In this document: in pieces, positions 43,468 to 54,423 of the stretch
Layout of the letters: each line of letters opens with the position of its first letter
Position numbering within the stretch: position 1 is the first letter of the stretch
Assembly (NCBI RefSeq): GCF_002269385.1
Contig: NZ_CP022957.1
Location: 4,145,001 to 4,209,000 of the forward strand
Origin: Maribacter cobaltidurans
GTDB taxonomy: Bacteria > Bacteroidota > Bacteroidia > Flavobacteriales > Flavobacteriaceae
DNA length: 64,000 nt
Direction of reading: 5' to 3'
Notes under the pieces: model-generated
The model's input: only the letters and a program-made list of their open reading frames with translations
Database searches by the model: none
What the model was told of the DNA's origin: nothing
Translations under genes and position numbers: made by a program

Positions 43468-43500
43468 AAAGCCCCTAATACTACATTTGGGGCTTTTTTT
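43468..43500 (+). terminator. Terminator after the ferredoxin gene
   Basis: An 8-bp stem AAAGCCCC / GGGGCTTT with a 13-nt loop, followed by a T run. Confidence 0.88.
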
Positions 43501-43553
43501 ATTTGAACGCCCTAAAGAATGTTCAAAATATATTTAGTTGTGAAAGTACATTG

Positions 43554-43561
43554 TATCTTTG
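43554..43561 (+). promoter_or_regulatory. -7 promoter element of ychF
   Basis: TATCTTTG is an exact match to TAnnTTTG, 52 bp upstream of the ychF start. A TTG is present at 43538-43540, closer than the usual -33 spacing. Confidence 0.5.
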
Positions 43562-43613
43562 CACCCAAATTTTACAGACCGGTATTTTCGGTTTCTTTTA
43601 AATCCATTTAAGA

Positions 43614-44708
43614 ATGAAAGCAGGAATCGTAGGATTGCCCAATGTTGGTAAATCGACCCTATTTAATTGCTTATCCAATGCAAAGGCACAGAGTGCCAAT
43701 TTTCCTTTTTGTACGATTGAACCCAATATTGGTGTTGTGAACGTACCGGATGCAAGATTACAAAAGCTTGAGGAGCTTGTAAAACCGGAAAGGGTGCTAC
43801 CTGCTACCGTGGAAATAGTGGATATTGCAGGTTTGGTCAAAGGAGCCAGTAAAGGGGAAGGTCTGGGTAACCAATTTTTGGGAAATATACGTGAGACCGA
43901 TGCCATTTTGCACGTACTGCGATGCTTTGACAATGATAACATTGTGCATGTGGATGGTAGTGTGGACCCCATCAGGGATAAGGAAACCATTGACATGGAA
44001 CTTCAGTTGAAGGATTTGGAAACCGTTGACAAGAAATTGGAGAAGGTCAAGCGGGCCGCAAAAACCGGAAATAAGGATGCTCAGAAAGAAGAAGCCGTAC
44101 TTATGGCTTTAAAAACAGGACTGGAATCCGCAGTGTCCGTAAGGGCCATAGATATTTCAAAAGAAGATAGAGCAGAGTTTGTTAAACCACTCCAGTTCAT
44201 TACGGACAAACCGGTCATGTATGTTTGTAATGTGGATGAAGAATCTGCCGTATCTGGTAATGCCTATGTTGAAAAAGTGAAAGAGGCCGTCTCTAATGAG
44301 AATGCCGAAGTTATTTTTCTTGCTGTGGGTACTGAGGCCGATATTACGGAATTGGAGACCTATGACGAAAGACAGATGTTTTTGGAAGACCTTGGTTTGG
44401 AAGAGCCAGGTTCGGCAAAACTTATCCGTGGCGCATACCGACTTCTTAATCTGGAAACCTACTTTACGGCAGGGGTCAAGGAGGTTAGGGCCTGGACCAT
44501 ACCCGTGGGCGCCACAGCACCACAAGCGGCCGGTGTAATCCATACCGATTTTGAGAAAGGGTTCATCCGTGCCGAAGTAATCGCTTATGACGACTATGTT
44601 AAATATGGCAGCGAAACAAAGGTGAAGGAAGCAGGTAAAATGCGGGTGGAAGGAAAGGAGTACATCGTTAAGGATGGCGATGTCATGCACTTTAGGTTTA
44701 ACGTTTAA
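43614..44708 (+). CDS. ychF: Redox-regulated ATPase YchF
   Basis: A 364-aa OBG-family P-loop protein that prefers ATP. It begins [18 protein letters not shown], with G3 region [21 protein letters not shown]. In place of the usual NKxD G4 the region reads [10 protein letters not shown], the NxxE-like variant that gives ATP preference. The C-terminal TGS domain (ARTAPQAAG-type: [25 protein letters not shown]) is complete. It binds ribosomes and is linked to stress response. Ordinary core gene. Confidence 0.96.
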   Translation: MKAGIVGLPNVGKSTLFNCLSNAKAQSANFPFCTIEPNIGVVNVPDARLQKLEELVKPERVLPATVEIVDIAGLVKGASKGEGLGNQFLGNIRETDAILHVLRCFDNDNIVHVDGSVDPIRDKETIDMELQLKDLETVDKKLEKVKRAAKTGNKDAQKEEAVLMALKTGLESAVSVRAIDISKEDRAEFVKPLQFITDKPVMYVCNVDEESAVSGNAYVEKVKEAVSNENAEVIFLAVGTEADITELETYDERQMFLEDLGLEEPGSAKLIRGAYRLLNLETYFTAGVKEVRAWTIPVGATAPQAAGVIHTDFEKGFIRAEVIAYDDYVKYGSETKVKEAGKMRVEGKEYIVKDGDVMHFRFNV

Positions 44709-44823
44709 TCTCATAAATATCAACAATAGAGGGTTTTCTATTGTTAATTACTTTAAGGAGTAGGGGTTTTATCTTTATAGGAGTCGTGCTATCTTTAGCA
44801 GCACTTTCATAAATTTTAGTTAA

Positions 44824-46686
44824 ATGTCCCAAGAATCTCAATATACCGAAGATAATATACGCTCGCTCGATTGGAAAGAACATATCCGGTTGCGCCCTGG
44901 TATGTATATAGGTAAATTGGGCGATGGTTCTTCTGCAGATGATGGTATCTATATTCTTCTTAAGGAAGTCATTGATAACTGTATCGATGAGTTTGTTATG
45001 GGAGCCGGAAAAACCATCGAGATCAGTATTAAGGATAAGACTGTAAAGGTTCGGGATTATGGCCGGGGTATCCCTTTGGGAAAGGTGGTGGACGTCGTTT
45101 CCAAAATGAACACCGGCGGTAAATACGATAGCCGTGCATTTAAAAAATCAGTAGGTCTTAACGGGGTAGGTACTAAAGCGGTCAACGCACTTTCTAGTTT
45201 TTTTGAGGTACAATCTTCTAGGGATAATCAGATAAAAACGGCCCAGTTCAGTTTTGGAAACCTTGATACTGAAGAAGGACCGGAAGATACGACCAAAAGA
45301 AAGGGAACCAAGGTTACCTTTGTGCCTGATGAAAGTATTTTTAAAAATTTCAAGTACCGAAACGAGTATGTGGAGCGCATGCTTAAGAATTATGTCTATC
45401 TAAACCCCGGACTCACCATTGTTTTTAATGGAGAAAAATTCCATTCGGAAAATGGTCTGAAGGATTTACTGGAGGACAACAACAATATGGACGATATGCT
45501 CTATCCGGTAATCCATTTGAAAGGAGAGGATATAGAGGTTGCCATTACACATAGTAAGACCCAGTACAGCGAGGAATACCATTCATTCGTAAACGGGCAG
45601 CATACTACCCAAGGAGGAACGCATCAAGCGGCTTTTAGGGAAGCCGTAGTTAAGACCATTCGCGATTTTTACGGTAAAAATTACGATGCATCGGATATCA
45701 GAAAATCAATTATCTCCGCTATTTCCATTAAGGTGATGGAACCTGTGTTTGAAAGTCAGACCAAAACAAAGTTAGGTTCCACGGATATGGGTGGCGATTT
45801 TCCCACTGTAAGAACCTATATAAATGATTTTGTTGGGAAGTATTTGGACAACTACCTTCATAAGAATCCGGAAACGGCCGATAAGTTGCAGCGAAAAATC
45901 ATTATGGCTGAGAAGGAGCGTAAAGAACTCTCGGGTATACGGAAGCTTGCAAGGGACCGAGCAAAGAAAGCCAGTTTACACAATAAGAAATTGAGGGATT
46001 GCAGGGTACATTTGGGCGATATGAAAAATGATAGAAGGTTGGAAAGTACACTGTTTATTACAGAGGGTGACTCGGCTTCCGGATCCATCACCAAATCAAG
46101 GGACGTAAATACGCAAGCGGTTTTTAGTCTTCGGGGGAAACCGTTGAATTCCTATGGAATGTCCAAAAAAATCGTGTATGAAAACGAGGAGTTCAATTTG
46201 TTGCAGGCTGCCTTGAACATCGAGGAGTCCATGGAAGACCTACGATATAATAATATAGTAATCGCTACAGATGCCGATGTCGATGGAATGCATATCAGAT
46301 TATTGCTCATCACCTTTTTTCTGCAGTTTTTTCCTGAACTAATCAAAGAAAACCACCTGTATATTTTACAAACCCCTTTGTTCAGGGTGCGTAATAAAAA
46401 GGAAACCATTTATTGCTATAGCGATGAAGAACGACAGATGGCTATCAGAAAATTATCCGGTAAACCAGAAATTACGAGGTTCAAGGGATTGGGGGAAATT
46501 TCACCGGATGAATTCCAACATTTTATAGGCGATGATATACGGTTGGAACCGGTAATGTTGGACAAGGCCATGTCCATTGAGGAATTATTGAATTTTTATA
46601 TGGGCAAAAATACCCCAGACAGACAAGAATTTATTATAGAAAACCTTAAAGTAGAGATTGACCTTGTAGAGGAAAATCAAAAGTAA
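44824..46686 (+). CDS. parE: DNA topoisomerase IV subunit B ParE
   Basis: A 620-aa ATPase subunit of topoisomerase IV. The GHKL ATP-binding elements are visible: DNCIDEF, the DYGRGIP loop and [15 protein letters not shown]. The Toprim domain contains [10 protein letters not shown] and [13 protein letters not shown]. The C-terminal segment is typical ([15 protein letters not shown]). With the immediately downstream parC it forms the heterotetramer that decatenates chromosomes. Gyrase B would usually be longer, about 650 or more, and carry a different Toprim insertion. Confidence 0.93.
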   Translation: MSQESQYTEDNIRSLDWKEHIRLRPGMYIGKLGDGSSADDGIYILLKEVIDNCIDEFVMGAGKTIEISIKDKTVKVRDYGRGIPLGKVVDVVSKMNTGGKYDSRAFKKSVGLNGVGTKAVNALSSFFEVQSSRDNQIKTAQFSFGNLDTEEGPEDTTKRKGTKVTFVPDESIFKNFKYRNEYVERMLKNYVYLNPGLTIVFNGEKFHSENGLKDLLEDNNNMDDMLYPVIHLKGEDIEVAITHSKTQYSEEYHSFVNGQHTTQGGTHQAAFREAVVKTIRDFYGKNYDASDIRKSIISAISIKVMEPVFESQTKTKLGSTDMGGDFPTVRTYINDFVGKYLDNYLHKNPETADKLQRKIIMAEKERKELSGIRKLARDRAKKASLHNKKLRDCRVHLGDMKNDRRLESTLFITEGDSASGSITKSRDVNTQAVFSLRGKPLNSYGMSKKIVYENEEFNLLQAALNIEESMEDLRYNNIVIATDADVDGMHIRLLLITFFLQFFPELIKENHLYILQTPLFRVRNKKETIYCYSDEERQMAIRKLSGKPEITRFKGLGEISPDEFQHFIGDDIRLEPVMLDKAMSIEELLNFYMGKNTPDRQEFIIENLKVEIDLVEENQK

Positions 46687-46709
46687 CCAGTAAATACGAT
46701 TGCTTCTGA

Positions 46710-49394
46710 ATGGAAGAAAATGAAGAATTGAACGACGGTACGGACGATAATCCATCCAACGGCCAACCACCAGCCAAAGACGATACAACGGACGCCCTTA
46801 CCAAGGTGACCGGTATGTACAAGGATTGGTTTTTGGACTATGCCTCCTACGTGATTTTGGAACGGGCCGTTCCAGCCATTGAGGACGGTTTTAAACCTGT
46901 TCAACGACGAATCATGCATTCCCTTAAGGAATTGGACGATGGCCGTTATAATAAGGTGGCCAATGTGGTTGGACATACTATGCAGTACCATCCGCATGGA
47001 GATGCCAGTATTGCGGACGCCATGGTTCAAATAGGTCAAAAAGACCTATTAATTGATACGCAAGGTAACTGGGGGAATATATTAACGGGTGACAGTGCCG
47101 CTGCCTCCCGATACATAGAGGCCAGATTATCCAAATTTGCCTTGGAGGTCGTTTATAGTCCAAAGATTACCGAATGGCAGCAAAGTTATGACGGTAGAAA
47201 AAAGGAGCCGGTTAATCTACCAGTAAAATTTCCTCTTTTACTGGCACAAGGGGCGGAAGGTATTGCTGTTGGACTGTCTACCAAGATTTTGCCCCATAAT
47301 TTCAATGAGTTGATAGATGCGTCCATTAAACATTTGAAAGGACAACGTTTTAAACTTTTTCCAGATTTTCCTACGGCCGGTATTATAGACATTAGCAATT
47401 ATAACGATGGTTTAAGGGGTGGAAAAGTTAGGGTACGGGCCAAGATATCCCAAATGGATAAAACGACCTTGGTCATCAATGAAATACCCTATGGGACCAA
47501 TACTTCCTCATTGATTGACTCCATTCTTAAGGCCAATGACAAGGGGAAAATCAAAATAAAAAAGATAGAGGATAATACCGCTGCGGAAGTGGAAATCTTA
47601 ATCCATCTTCCATCGGGTATTTCTCCAGACAAAACCATAGATGCCCTATATGCATTTACAGCGTGTGAATCTTCCATTTCCCCTTTGGGATGTATCATCG
47701 AGGACAATAAACCTCTTTTTATTGGGGTAACTGAAATGTTACAGCGTTCAACCGATGCCACTGTGGAACTGCTGAAACAGGAGCTGGAAATACAACTCTC
47801 CGAATTGGAGGAACAATGGCATTTCGCATCCCTCGAGAGAATATTTATAGAAAATAGGATTTATCGGGATATCGAGGAAGAGGAAACTTGGGAGGGGGTC
47901 ATAGCCGCTATTGACAAGGGACTAAAACCTTATACCAAACATTTAAGAAGGGCTGTCACGGAAGAGGATATTGTCCGACTGACCGAAATTAGAATCAAGC
48001 GAATATCAAAGTTCGATTTGGACAAGGCACAGCAACATTTGGAATCCCTTGAGGAAAAAATAGCCCAGGTAAAACACCATTTGGAACACTTGGTCGAATT
48101 TGCAATAGATTATTTCAAGAACTTAAAGGAAACCTACGGGAAGGGTAGGGAAAGAAAGTCGGAAATACGCATATTTGACGATATAGAAGCTACCAAAGTT
48201 GTTATAAGAAATACCAAGTTGTACGTAAATAGGGAGGAAGGTTTCGTGGGAACGTCCCTTAAAAGGGATGAATATGTTACCGATTGTAGTGACATAGACG
48301 ATATCATAGTTTTCACCCAGGATGGCAAAATGCAGGTAACCAGGGTAGATGCCAAGACCTTTATAGGAAAAAATATCATACATGTAGCCGTTTTTAAGAA
48401 GAAGGATAAACGCACTATTTATAATCTGGTCTACAAGGATGGAAAAGGAGGACCTTCCTATATAAAAAGGTTTAATGTGACTTCCGTGACCAGGGACAAA
48501 TCATATGACTTGACAGCTGGTAAGCCTAACTCCCAAGTACTATACTTCTCGGCCAATCCAAATGGTGAGGCGGAGGTTGTAACGGTAAACCTTAGACAGG
48601 CCGGTAGCATTAAAAAATTAAAATGGGATATTGATTTTGCAGATGTTCTCATAAAGGGTAGGGGGGCCAAAGGAAATATTGTCACCAAATACACCGTAAA
48701 AAGAATAGAGTTAAAGGAAAAAGGTGTTTCCACCTTGAAACCCAGAAAAATTTGGTTCGATGATGTTGTGCGAAGGCTCAATGTGGACGGTAGGGGAGAA
48801 CTCATCGGTGAATTCAAGGGGGATGATCTTTTGTTGATTATTACCCAAAAGGGAATCGTTAAAACGATATTGCCTGTTCTAACTACCCATTTTGATGATG
48901 ACATGATAGTTCTTGAGAAATATAATCCCCAAAAACCCATCTCCGCTGTTTATTGGGAAGGTGAAAAGGAGCGTTTCTACGTAAAGCGATTTATGATAGA
49001 GAACGAAAACAAAGAAGAAACATTCATTTCTGAACATCCAAAATCATATTTGGAAATAGTTTCAACGGATTGGCTTCCTGTCGTTGAAGTTGAATTCCCA
49101 AAACCTAGAGGAAAAGACCCCAAGGAAAGTTTAGTAGTTGAATTGGAAGATTTTATAGCGGTTAAGGGAATAAAGGCCATGGGGAACCAATTGACTTCCG
49201 AAAAGGTGAAAAATATAAATCTTTTGGATCCACTTCCTTACGAAGAAACTGAACCGGGGCAACCTGAGGATATTGAAGTTGTGGATGAAGAGGATATGTC
49301 CTCTGAAGATATGGAGAATGGGGATGATAGGAAAGACCCCAAGGATAATAAGAATGAAAAAGATGACGGGGAAGGACAGACCACCCTATTTTAA
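46710..49394 (+). CDS. parC: DNA topoisomerase IV subunit A ParC
   Basis: An 894-aa DNA-cleaving subunit. The catalytic tyrosine is Tyr135 in AAASRYIEARL, within the winged-helix domain; the sequence YHPHGDASIADAMV precedes it (quinolone-region equivalent). The N-terminal about 30 residues and the C-terminal about 50 residues are acidic extensions (EEDMSSEDMENGDD ... DGEGQTTLF) common in Bacteroidota ParC. It starts 23 bp after parE. Confidence 0.92.
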   Translation: MEENEELNDGTDDNPSNGQPPAKDDTTDALTKVTGMYKDWFLDYASYVILERAVPAIEDGFKPVQRRIMHSLKELDDGRYNKVANVVGHTMQYHPHGDASIADAMVQIGQKDLLIDTQGNWGNILTGDSAAASRYIEARLSKFALEVVYSPKITEWQQSYDGRKKEPVNLPVKFPLLLAQGAEGIAVGLSTKILPHNFNELIDASIKHLKGQRFKLFPDFPTAGIIDISNYNDGLRGGKVRVRAKISQMDKTTLVINEIPYGTNTSSLIDSILKANDKGKIKIKKIEDNTAAEVEILIHLPSGISPDKTIDALYAFTACESSISPLGCIIEDNKPLFIGVTEMLQRSTDATVELLKQELEIQLSELEEQWHFASLERIFIENRIYRDIEEEETWEGVIAAIDKGLKPYTKHLRRAVTEEDIVRLTEIRIKRISKFDLDKAQQHLESLEEKIAQVKHHLEHLVEFAIDYFKNLKETYGKGRERKSEIRIFDDIEATKVVIRNTKLYVNREEGFVGTSLKRDEYVTDCSDIDDIIVFTQDGKMQVTRVDAKTFIGKNIIHVAVFKKKDKRTIYNLVYKDGKGGPSYIKRFNVTSVTRDKSYDLTAGKPNSQVLYFSANPNGEAEVVTVNLRQAGSIKKLKWDIDFADVLIKGRGAKGNIVTKYTVKRIELKEKGVSTLKPRKIWFDDVVRRLNVDGRGELIGEFKGDDLLLIITQKGIVKTILPVLTTHFDDDMIVLEKYNPQKPISAVYWEGEKERFYVKRFMIENENKEETFISEHPKSYLEIVSTDWLPVVEVEFPKPRGKDPKESLVVELEDFIAVKGIKAMGNQLTSEKVKNINLLDPLPYEETEPGQPEDIEVVDEEDMSSEDMENGDDRKDPKDNKNEKDDGEGQTTLF

Positions 49395-49405
49395 TTGATG
49401 TTGTG

Positions 49406-49840
49406 ATGAAAAGTCTATTAAAGGAATTTAAAGATTTTGCCGTCAAGGGCAATATGATCGATATGGCGATCGGTATTATCATAGGTACTGCATTTAACAA
49501 TGTAGTAAATACGTTGGTCAAAAAAGTAGTCATGCCACCTTTATCCCTAATGACCGATGATGTGAATCTTAGTAACAAAAAATGGATTTTACGGGAAGGG
49601 ACAGAAAACTTGGAGGAAGTCGCAATCGGTTATGGTGAATTTATAGAAGTGATAATTGATTTTGGAATTATTGCCTTTACTATTTTTATTATGTTGAAGT
49701 TCATCAATAGATTTAAGGAAAAGTCAGATGATCCAAAAAATAAGGAAGTGAAAACACCCAAGAACATTGAGCTTTTATCAAATTTGGAAAGTTTAATGAA
49801 AGAGCAGAATATGATTCTAAAAAAACAGAACAAAACATAG
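49406..49840 (+). CDS. mscL: Large-conductance mechanosensitive channel MscL
   Basis: A 144-aa membrane channel from ATG 49406; a GTG one codon upstream is also possible. TM1 reads FAVKGNMIDMAIGIIIGTAFNN with the gating glycines, TM2 is in FIEVIIDFGIIAFTIFIMLKFI, and a helical C-terminal bundle follows (NIELLSNLESLMKEQN). It opens under membrane tension after hypo-osmotic shock. It lies 11 bp after parC, possibly co-transcribed. Confidence 0.94.
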   Translation: MKSLLKEFKDFAVKGNMIDMAIGIIIGTAFNNVVNTLVKKVVMPPLSLMTDDVNLSNKKWILREGTENLEEVAIGYGEFIEVIIDFGIIAFTIFIMLKFINRFKEKSDDPKNKEVKTPKNIELLSNLESLMKEQNMILKKQNKT

Positions 49841-49933
49841 TCCTGAAATTCTTATGGCTTCATAAGCAGTTACTATTCCTTAATTGTATCATAGACACCT
49901 ATTATAACTATATTTGGCGAAATTTAATTATTA

Positions 49934-50890
49934 ATGGATCTTACAAACCCCCTGATTTACGGAGTACCCTGTTTCATTGCTTTTATTCTTTTGGAACTTA
50001 CATACAGTCATACTCATGGTGACAAGGAACTTTATGTATGGAAAGACTTAATGGCCAGTGGAGCTATGGGAATCGGGTCGGCGATTTTGGGACCATTGAT
50101 AAAGGTTACCGTTTTAATAGTTGTCTTTAACTTCACTTATGAGCTTTTTAATCCATTAGTTGATGGTGTAAGGACCAACATTATGGGTTACAAGTCTTTT
50201 GGCTACGAATGGTATATATTTTTACTTTGTCAACTGGCGGACGATTTTACCTATTATTGGTTCCATAGGGCTAATCATGAAATACGGATATTATGGGCCG
50301 CCCATATAGTTCATCATTCTTCGGACCACTTTAATTTAGGAACTGCAATCCGAAATGGATGGTTTACGCTTCTTTATAAGCCTTTTTTCTACATGTGGAT
50401 GCCCGCCATAGGTTTTCCTGTGGAAGTGGTCATATTTTGTTTGGCCATTGAATCCTTTTGGCAATTTCAACTTCATAGCAAGTATGTCCCGAAAATGGGA
50501 TGGATAGAGAAAATTTTCAACACGCACACCATGCACCAGGTACACCATTCACAGAACGTGGAATACTTGGACAAGAACCATGGAGGTTTTTTAAACATTT
50601 TCGATAAAATGTTCGGTACCTGGAAGGAGTTGGATGATGACGTTGAAGTAAAATTTGGGGTTATACATGCTCCTAATTCCTATAATCCTTTGGTTATTTT
50701 AACTCATGAATTCAAGGATATTTGGAATGACATGAAGAAATCCGATAAGCTTTACCACAAATTCATGTATGTTTTTGGACCTCCAGGTTGGAGCCATGAT
50801 GGTAGCACCTTGACGGTTAAACAGCAACAGCGTTTGTACGAGGCACAGAAAAACGCCAACCCAGAGGTGGCCTTTAACAGACCCAACTAA
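49934..50890 (+). CDS. Sterol desaturase/fatty acid hydroxylase family protein
   Basis: A 318-aa integral membrane di-iron enzyme. Four or five helices fill the N-terminal half, and the histidine clusters are visible: YYWFHRANHE (HxxxH-type), WAAHIVHHSSDHFN (HxxxHH), and NTHTMHQVHHSQNVEYLDKNHGGFLNIFD (HxxHH). The iron ligands appear complete. Substrate cannot be assigned; flavobacterial members may hydroxylate lipids. Monocistronic. Confidence 0.88.
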   Translation: MDLTNPLIYGVPCFIAFILLELTYSHTHGDKELYVWKDLMASGAMGIGSAILGPLIKVTVLIVVFNFTYELFNPLVDGVRTNIMGYKSFGYEWYIFLLCQLADDFTYYWFHRANHEIRILWAAHIVHHSSDHFNLGTAIRNGWFTLLYKPFFYMWMPAIGFPVEVVIFCLAIESFWQFQLHSKYVPKMGWIEKIFNTHTMHQVHHSQNVEYLDKNHGGFLNIFDKMFGTWKELDDDVEVKFGVIHAPNSYNPLVILTHEFKDIWNDMKKSDKLYHKFMYVFGPPGWSHDGSTLTVKQQQRLYEAQKNANPEVAFNRPN

Positions 50891-50909
50891 TTTATTTTAA
50901 TAAGACTTT

Positions 50910-52376
50910 TTAAACTTCCCAACCCGGGCGATATTTTCTACCAACGAATTGATTGGCCTCTTCCAAATTGGTGATTCTCATGTTTTCACCATCCCAAAGC
51001 AACTTTTTACGTGCAAAGAAATCCATTTGGCCCTCCTCGTTCTCCTTACGCAGCATATAGCTTCTAATAGCCAAGTTGCCCATAAGCACAGTTTCGGTCA
51101 TAGGGCCTGCATAATCAAAGGAAGAAGTTAACGCCAAATGCTCGTCACTACCAAAACCAGCCTTACAGGCGTCAACCCATTTACGTTGATGGCCGTATTC
51201 AGGTTCTAGGTTCTCTTCAACTTCAGGTCCAAATTCCGTAGTACCGTCATTCAAGTATAGTTTTGGCATTAAAGGTGAACTGTCATTGATATTGGTGGAA
51301 ATAATTCCCTTTTCACCAATGATCAACACCCCATTTGCACTGTTTTTCCCACCTATATCGTCATTGGCCGGAATAATATCCGGGTGAGCTGGACGAATAC
51401 CACCATCACTCCATGTCATTTCAATAGGGGATTTAGTTTTATCGGTAGCATCAAAATTCAAGGTGATGAAGGAAGATGGGGGACATCCCTCTGGGTAATA
51501 ATCTGGTGTCCACATTTGAGTATATACAGAACCAACACTGCATTCTGCAGCGGTAGGATATTTTAGGTTTAAGGTCCTAAATGGGATATCCACCAAATGA
51601 CATCCAACATCCCCAAGGGCACCTGTTCCAAAATCCCACCAACCACGCCAATTAAATGGGTGAAGATTGGGAACATATGGTCTATCCTCCGCAGGTCCTA
51701 GCCAAAGGTCCCAATTCAAGTCTTTTGGTTTTAGGCTAGCATCAGGCTTCGGCATTTGTATTCCTTGGGGCCAGACAGGTCGGTTCGTCCAAATTTGGAC
51801 TTTACTGATAGCTCCAATTTTATCATCATCAATCCATTTTTGTACCATTCCCAATAAAGGGTTAGACCCACCTTGGTTTCCCATCTGGCTTACAATCTTA
51901 TTGTCCCTGGCCATTTGGGTCAGTTTTCTAGCCTCTTTAATATTATGGGTCATCGGTTTCTGGACATATACATGGATGCCCCTTTCCATGGCATATTTTG
52001 CTGCAGGACCGTGCACATGATCTGGAGTGGAAATCGTTACGGCGTCGATATTTTTTTTCTTGTCGAGCATAACCCTGAAATCATCAAAAAGCTTTGCCTT
52101 TGGAAAGGACTCAACCGCCTTGGAAGCGGAACCGGAAAAATCAACATCACAGAGTGCCACTACACGTTCCCTACCATTTACCGAGGCGTTTGTGATATCG
52201 CTAAACCCTTTACCACCAGAACCAATAGCCGCAAGATTCAATTGATCACTAGGCGAGATAAAACCTGGACCACCTAAAACATTTCTGGGCACTATGAAGA
52301 TTGAAGAGGCCATAGCACTTTTCTTAACGAAGTTTCTACGGCTTATCGATTGCTTTTTATTGTTTGACTTTTTCAT
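50910..52376 (-). CDS. Tat-exported Gfo/Idh/MocA family oxidoreductase
   Basis: A 488-aa NAD(P)-dependent oxidoreductase-fold protein. The N-terminus has a twin-arginine signal (ISRRNFVKKSAMASSIFIVP). The Rossmann loop is AAIGSGGKGFSDI, and EKPM-like sequence (VQKPMTHNIKEARKL) marks the family active-site lysine. Members act on sugars or cyclitols, frequently with a tightly bound cofactor when exported. It stands alone with about 300 bp of non-coding sequence upstream. Confidence 0.9.
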   Translation of the reverse strand: MKKSNNKKQSISRRNFVKKSAMASSIFIVPRNVLGGPGFISPSDQLNLAAIGSGGKGFSDITNASVNGRERVVALCDVDFSGSASKAVESFPKAKLFDDFRVMLDKKKNIDAVTISTPDHVHGPAAKYAMERGIHVYVQKPMTHNIKEARKLTQMARDNKIVSQMGNQGGSNPLLGMVQKWIDDDKIGAISKVQIWTNRPVWPQGIQMPKPDASLKPKDLNWDLWLGPAEDRPYVPNLHPFNWRGWWDFGTGALGDVGCHLVDIPFRTLNLKYPTAAECSVGSVYTQMWTPDYYPEGCPPSSFITLNFDATDKTKSPIEMTWSDGGIRPAHPDIIPANDDIGGKNSANGVLIIGEKGIISTNINDSSPLMPKLYLNDGTTEFGPEVEENLEPEYGHQRKWVDACKAGFGSDEHLALTSSFDYAGPMTETVLMGNLAIRSYMLRKENEEGQMDFFARKKLLWDGENMRITNLEEANQFVGRKYRPGWEV

Positions 52377-52678
52377 TATTATTTATGGGTTATTTTAAAT
52401 AAAAATTAAGAATACCTCAATATAGGAATTAAATTAGTTGTTAATAGACCATAAGTGGTTACGGTTAATAATAATGCTTAAAATTCAAGAATTTTCACTA
52501 ACGTAAAATAGAAAGGTCAATTTGGAATTTTAACAGAGGCAAGAGTACTATATAAATAGTAATTTTTAAATAAGTTATTCAATCAGAAAAAGAACGTGTA
52601 GCATAAAACTCAAAAAAGAAGAGAGTTTTTCAAATGGTTTGAAAGGTTAATATAATTCCACCATAGAATATGAAAACC
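52377..52678. other. AT-rich intergenic region, no gene seen
   Basis: About 300 bp between the oxidoreductase start and a lipoprotein stop on the same strand. It should hold the oxidoreductase promoter on the reverse strand. No RNA, repeat or terminator recognised. Confidence 0.4.
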
Positions 52679-53056
52679 CTAATTTACACGATACGCAGTT
52701 CCAGTTTTAACGATAAATTTTCTATTAGGGTCTTTAACCGCATTTTTATATTCAAAGGTATAAGAGCTGTCTGTAGTCTTGATGATTTTGTAGTGTATGC
52801 CCACCTTGTTTTCTAAATCTTGTAAAACGAACTCGCAATCGTTGATCCATCGTATGGAAGCACTGTCAATTTTATTATCGTAATAATCTATGCTGTATTT
52901 TTCACCACGAACAAAACGACCTTGTTTAAGGGAATCCCCAATTTTATAATTAAAGATAAACTCCCCAGTTTTAAAGTCTTGACAATTTCTACTTGGTTCA
53001 TAACAAGAAACCAGTAACAATAGGGTTACAAAAACAAAAAACATCCTTTTTAGCAT
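52679..53056 (-). CDS. Hypothetical lipoprotein
   Basis: A 125-aa predicted lipoprotein with signal sequence and lipobox LLVSC, then a small beta-rich domain with Cys pairs (NCQDFKTGEF and NDCEFVLQ). It resembles short Bacteroidota lipoproteins that are conserved without known role. Monocistronic; divergent from the carboxypeptidase gene. Confidence 0.65.
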   Translation of the reverse strand: MLKRMFFVFVTLLLLVSCYEPSRNCQDFKTGEFIFNYKIGDSLKQGRFVRGEKYSIDYYDNKIDSASIRWINDCEFVLQDLENKVGIHYKIIKTTDSSYTFEYKNAVKDPNRKFIVKTGTAYRVN

Positions 53057-53207
53057 AGGTGCAAAGTAAGTAAAATTGTATTTATCATAGTCTTTTGAAA
53101 AACTCTAGATTTAAATTTTTAGAGTTGTGATTAAACATCGAATATGCTATTTGTAGAATATAAGCATAACACATATTGTATTATTTTCGCATTGTTATTA
53201 AAAATGT

Positions 53208-54314
53208 ATGGGCAAAAGCAGCGATTACTTGAATTTTAAATTGACCTCCGTATCTGGAAGGTATGTTACCAATGATCATATTTATGAGTTTTTAAGTACG
53301 TTGGATGAATCATTTCATTTGGATATACTAGGTCTCTCGGTAAAAAAAAGACCTATTTACGGGATTACCGTTGGCCATGGACCAAAGCGTATATTCATGT
53401 GGTCCCAAATGCATGGGAACGAGTCAACAACTACCAAAACCGTACTGGATTTACTGAATTTTATAAAGCATAGTTCACCAAGTACCGAAGAACTCTTGAA
53501 CAAGGTTACCTTAAAAATTATTCCAATTCTCAACCCAGATGGCGCCTTCAATTATACAAGGTTTAATGCTAACGAAGTGGACCTAAATAGGGATGCCCAA
53601 AAAAGAAAACAGCCTGAGAGTAAAATCCTTAGGAAGGCGTTTGATAAATTTGCGCCACATTATTGCTTTAACTTGCATGACCAGAGGACTATTTTTAATG
53701 TCGGTAATTTAAATTACCCAGCAACTGTATCTTTTTTAGCTCCTGCTTTTGATAGACAAAGAAACAATTCAGAATCAAGGACCAGGGCCATGTGTATAAT
53801 CGCTGCAATGAATCAAAAATTACAGGATTATATACCCGGTCAAGTAGGTCGATTTGACGATTCATTTAATCCAAACTGTGTTGGGGATACGTTTCAAATG
53901 CAGAAAGTACCAACGATTCTTTTTGAGGCCGGTCATTATCAAGAGGATTATCAGAGGGAAAAAACAAGGGAATTTATATGGTATGCGCTTTGCACGGCTA
54001 TCCGTACCATTGCCAATGATGAAATCAACAACTTTAGCTTGAATCAATATTATAAAATACCGGAAAACAATAAGCGATATGTTGACATCTTGGTTGAAAA
54101 TGCACATGTCTTGGACAATTCTCTAAATGAAAAGGATTGTGTTTCTATACTTTACAAGGAAGTTTTGGATAAGGATAAAATAAATTTTATTCCCACTTTA
54201 CTAGAAAAAGGCTTTAAGCCTGGTCAGTATTTTGGACATAAAACCTTAAATTGTTTAATTGATACCGATGCAAATTGGTTACGTTCGCAAGAAATTAAGG
54301 ACTGGGGGTATTAA
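53208..54314 (+). CDS. M14 family zinc carboxypeptidase
   Basis: A 368-aa metallocarboxypeptidase-fold protein. Zinc ligands His69 and Glu72 lie in SQMHGNEST, and the third ligand His in CFNLHDQRTIFN. The substrate-binding region reads NPDGAFNYTRFNANEVDLNRD. A possible catalytic Glu lies in ILFEAGHYQEDYQRE. No signal peptide is apparent, so the protein may be cytoplasmic, unlike digestive family members. Substrate unknown. Confidence 0.88.
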   Translation: MGKSSDYLNFKLTSVSGRYVTNDHIYEFLSTLDESFHLDILGLSVKKRPIYGITVGHGPKRIFMWSQMHGNESTTTKTVLDLLNFIKHSSPSTEELLNKVTLKIIPILNPDGAFNYTRFNANEVDLNRDAQKRKQPESKILRKAFDKFAPHYCFNLHDQRTIFNVGNLNYPATVSFLAPAFDRQRNNSESRTRAMCIIAAMNQKLQDYIPGQVGRFDDSFNPNCVGDTFQMQKVPTILFEAGHYQEDYQREKTREFIWYALCTAIRTIANDEINNFSLNQYYKIPENNKRYVDILVENAHVLDNSLNEKDCVSILYKEVLDKDKINFIPTLLEKGFKPGQYFGHKTLNCLIDTDANWLRSQEIKDWGY

Positions 54315-54398
54315 GCGAATTATCTAATATCAAATTTTAGTATATTACGATTTTGTTACAAAAACTTAATATTTTTTATAATTCTTTTTAATATTTTT

Positions 54399-54406
54399 TA
54401 CTTTTG
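54399..54406 (+). promoter_or_regulatory. -7 promoter element of the Lrp-family gene
   Basis: TACTTTTG matches TAnnTTTG, 17 bp upstream of the start codon, giving a very short leader. No TTG found at the -33 distance. Confidence 0.4.
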
Positions 54407-54423
54407 CATAAAATTAATCAACC

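Noticed and set aside
44824..49394. Gyrase (gyrB-gyrA) rather than topoisomerase IV
   Set aside because: The short B subunit, adjacency of the two genes and acidic C-terminal tail of the A subunit fit ParE/ParC better; a gyrase assignment cannot be fully excluded without a tree.
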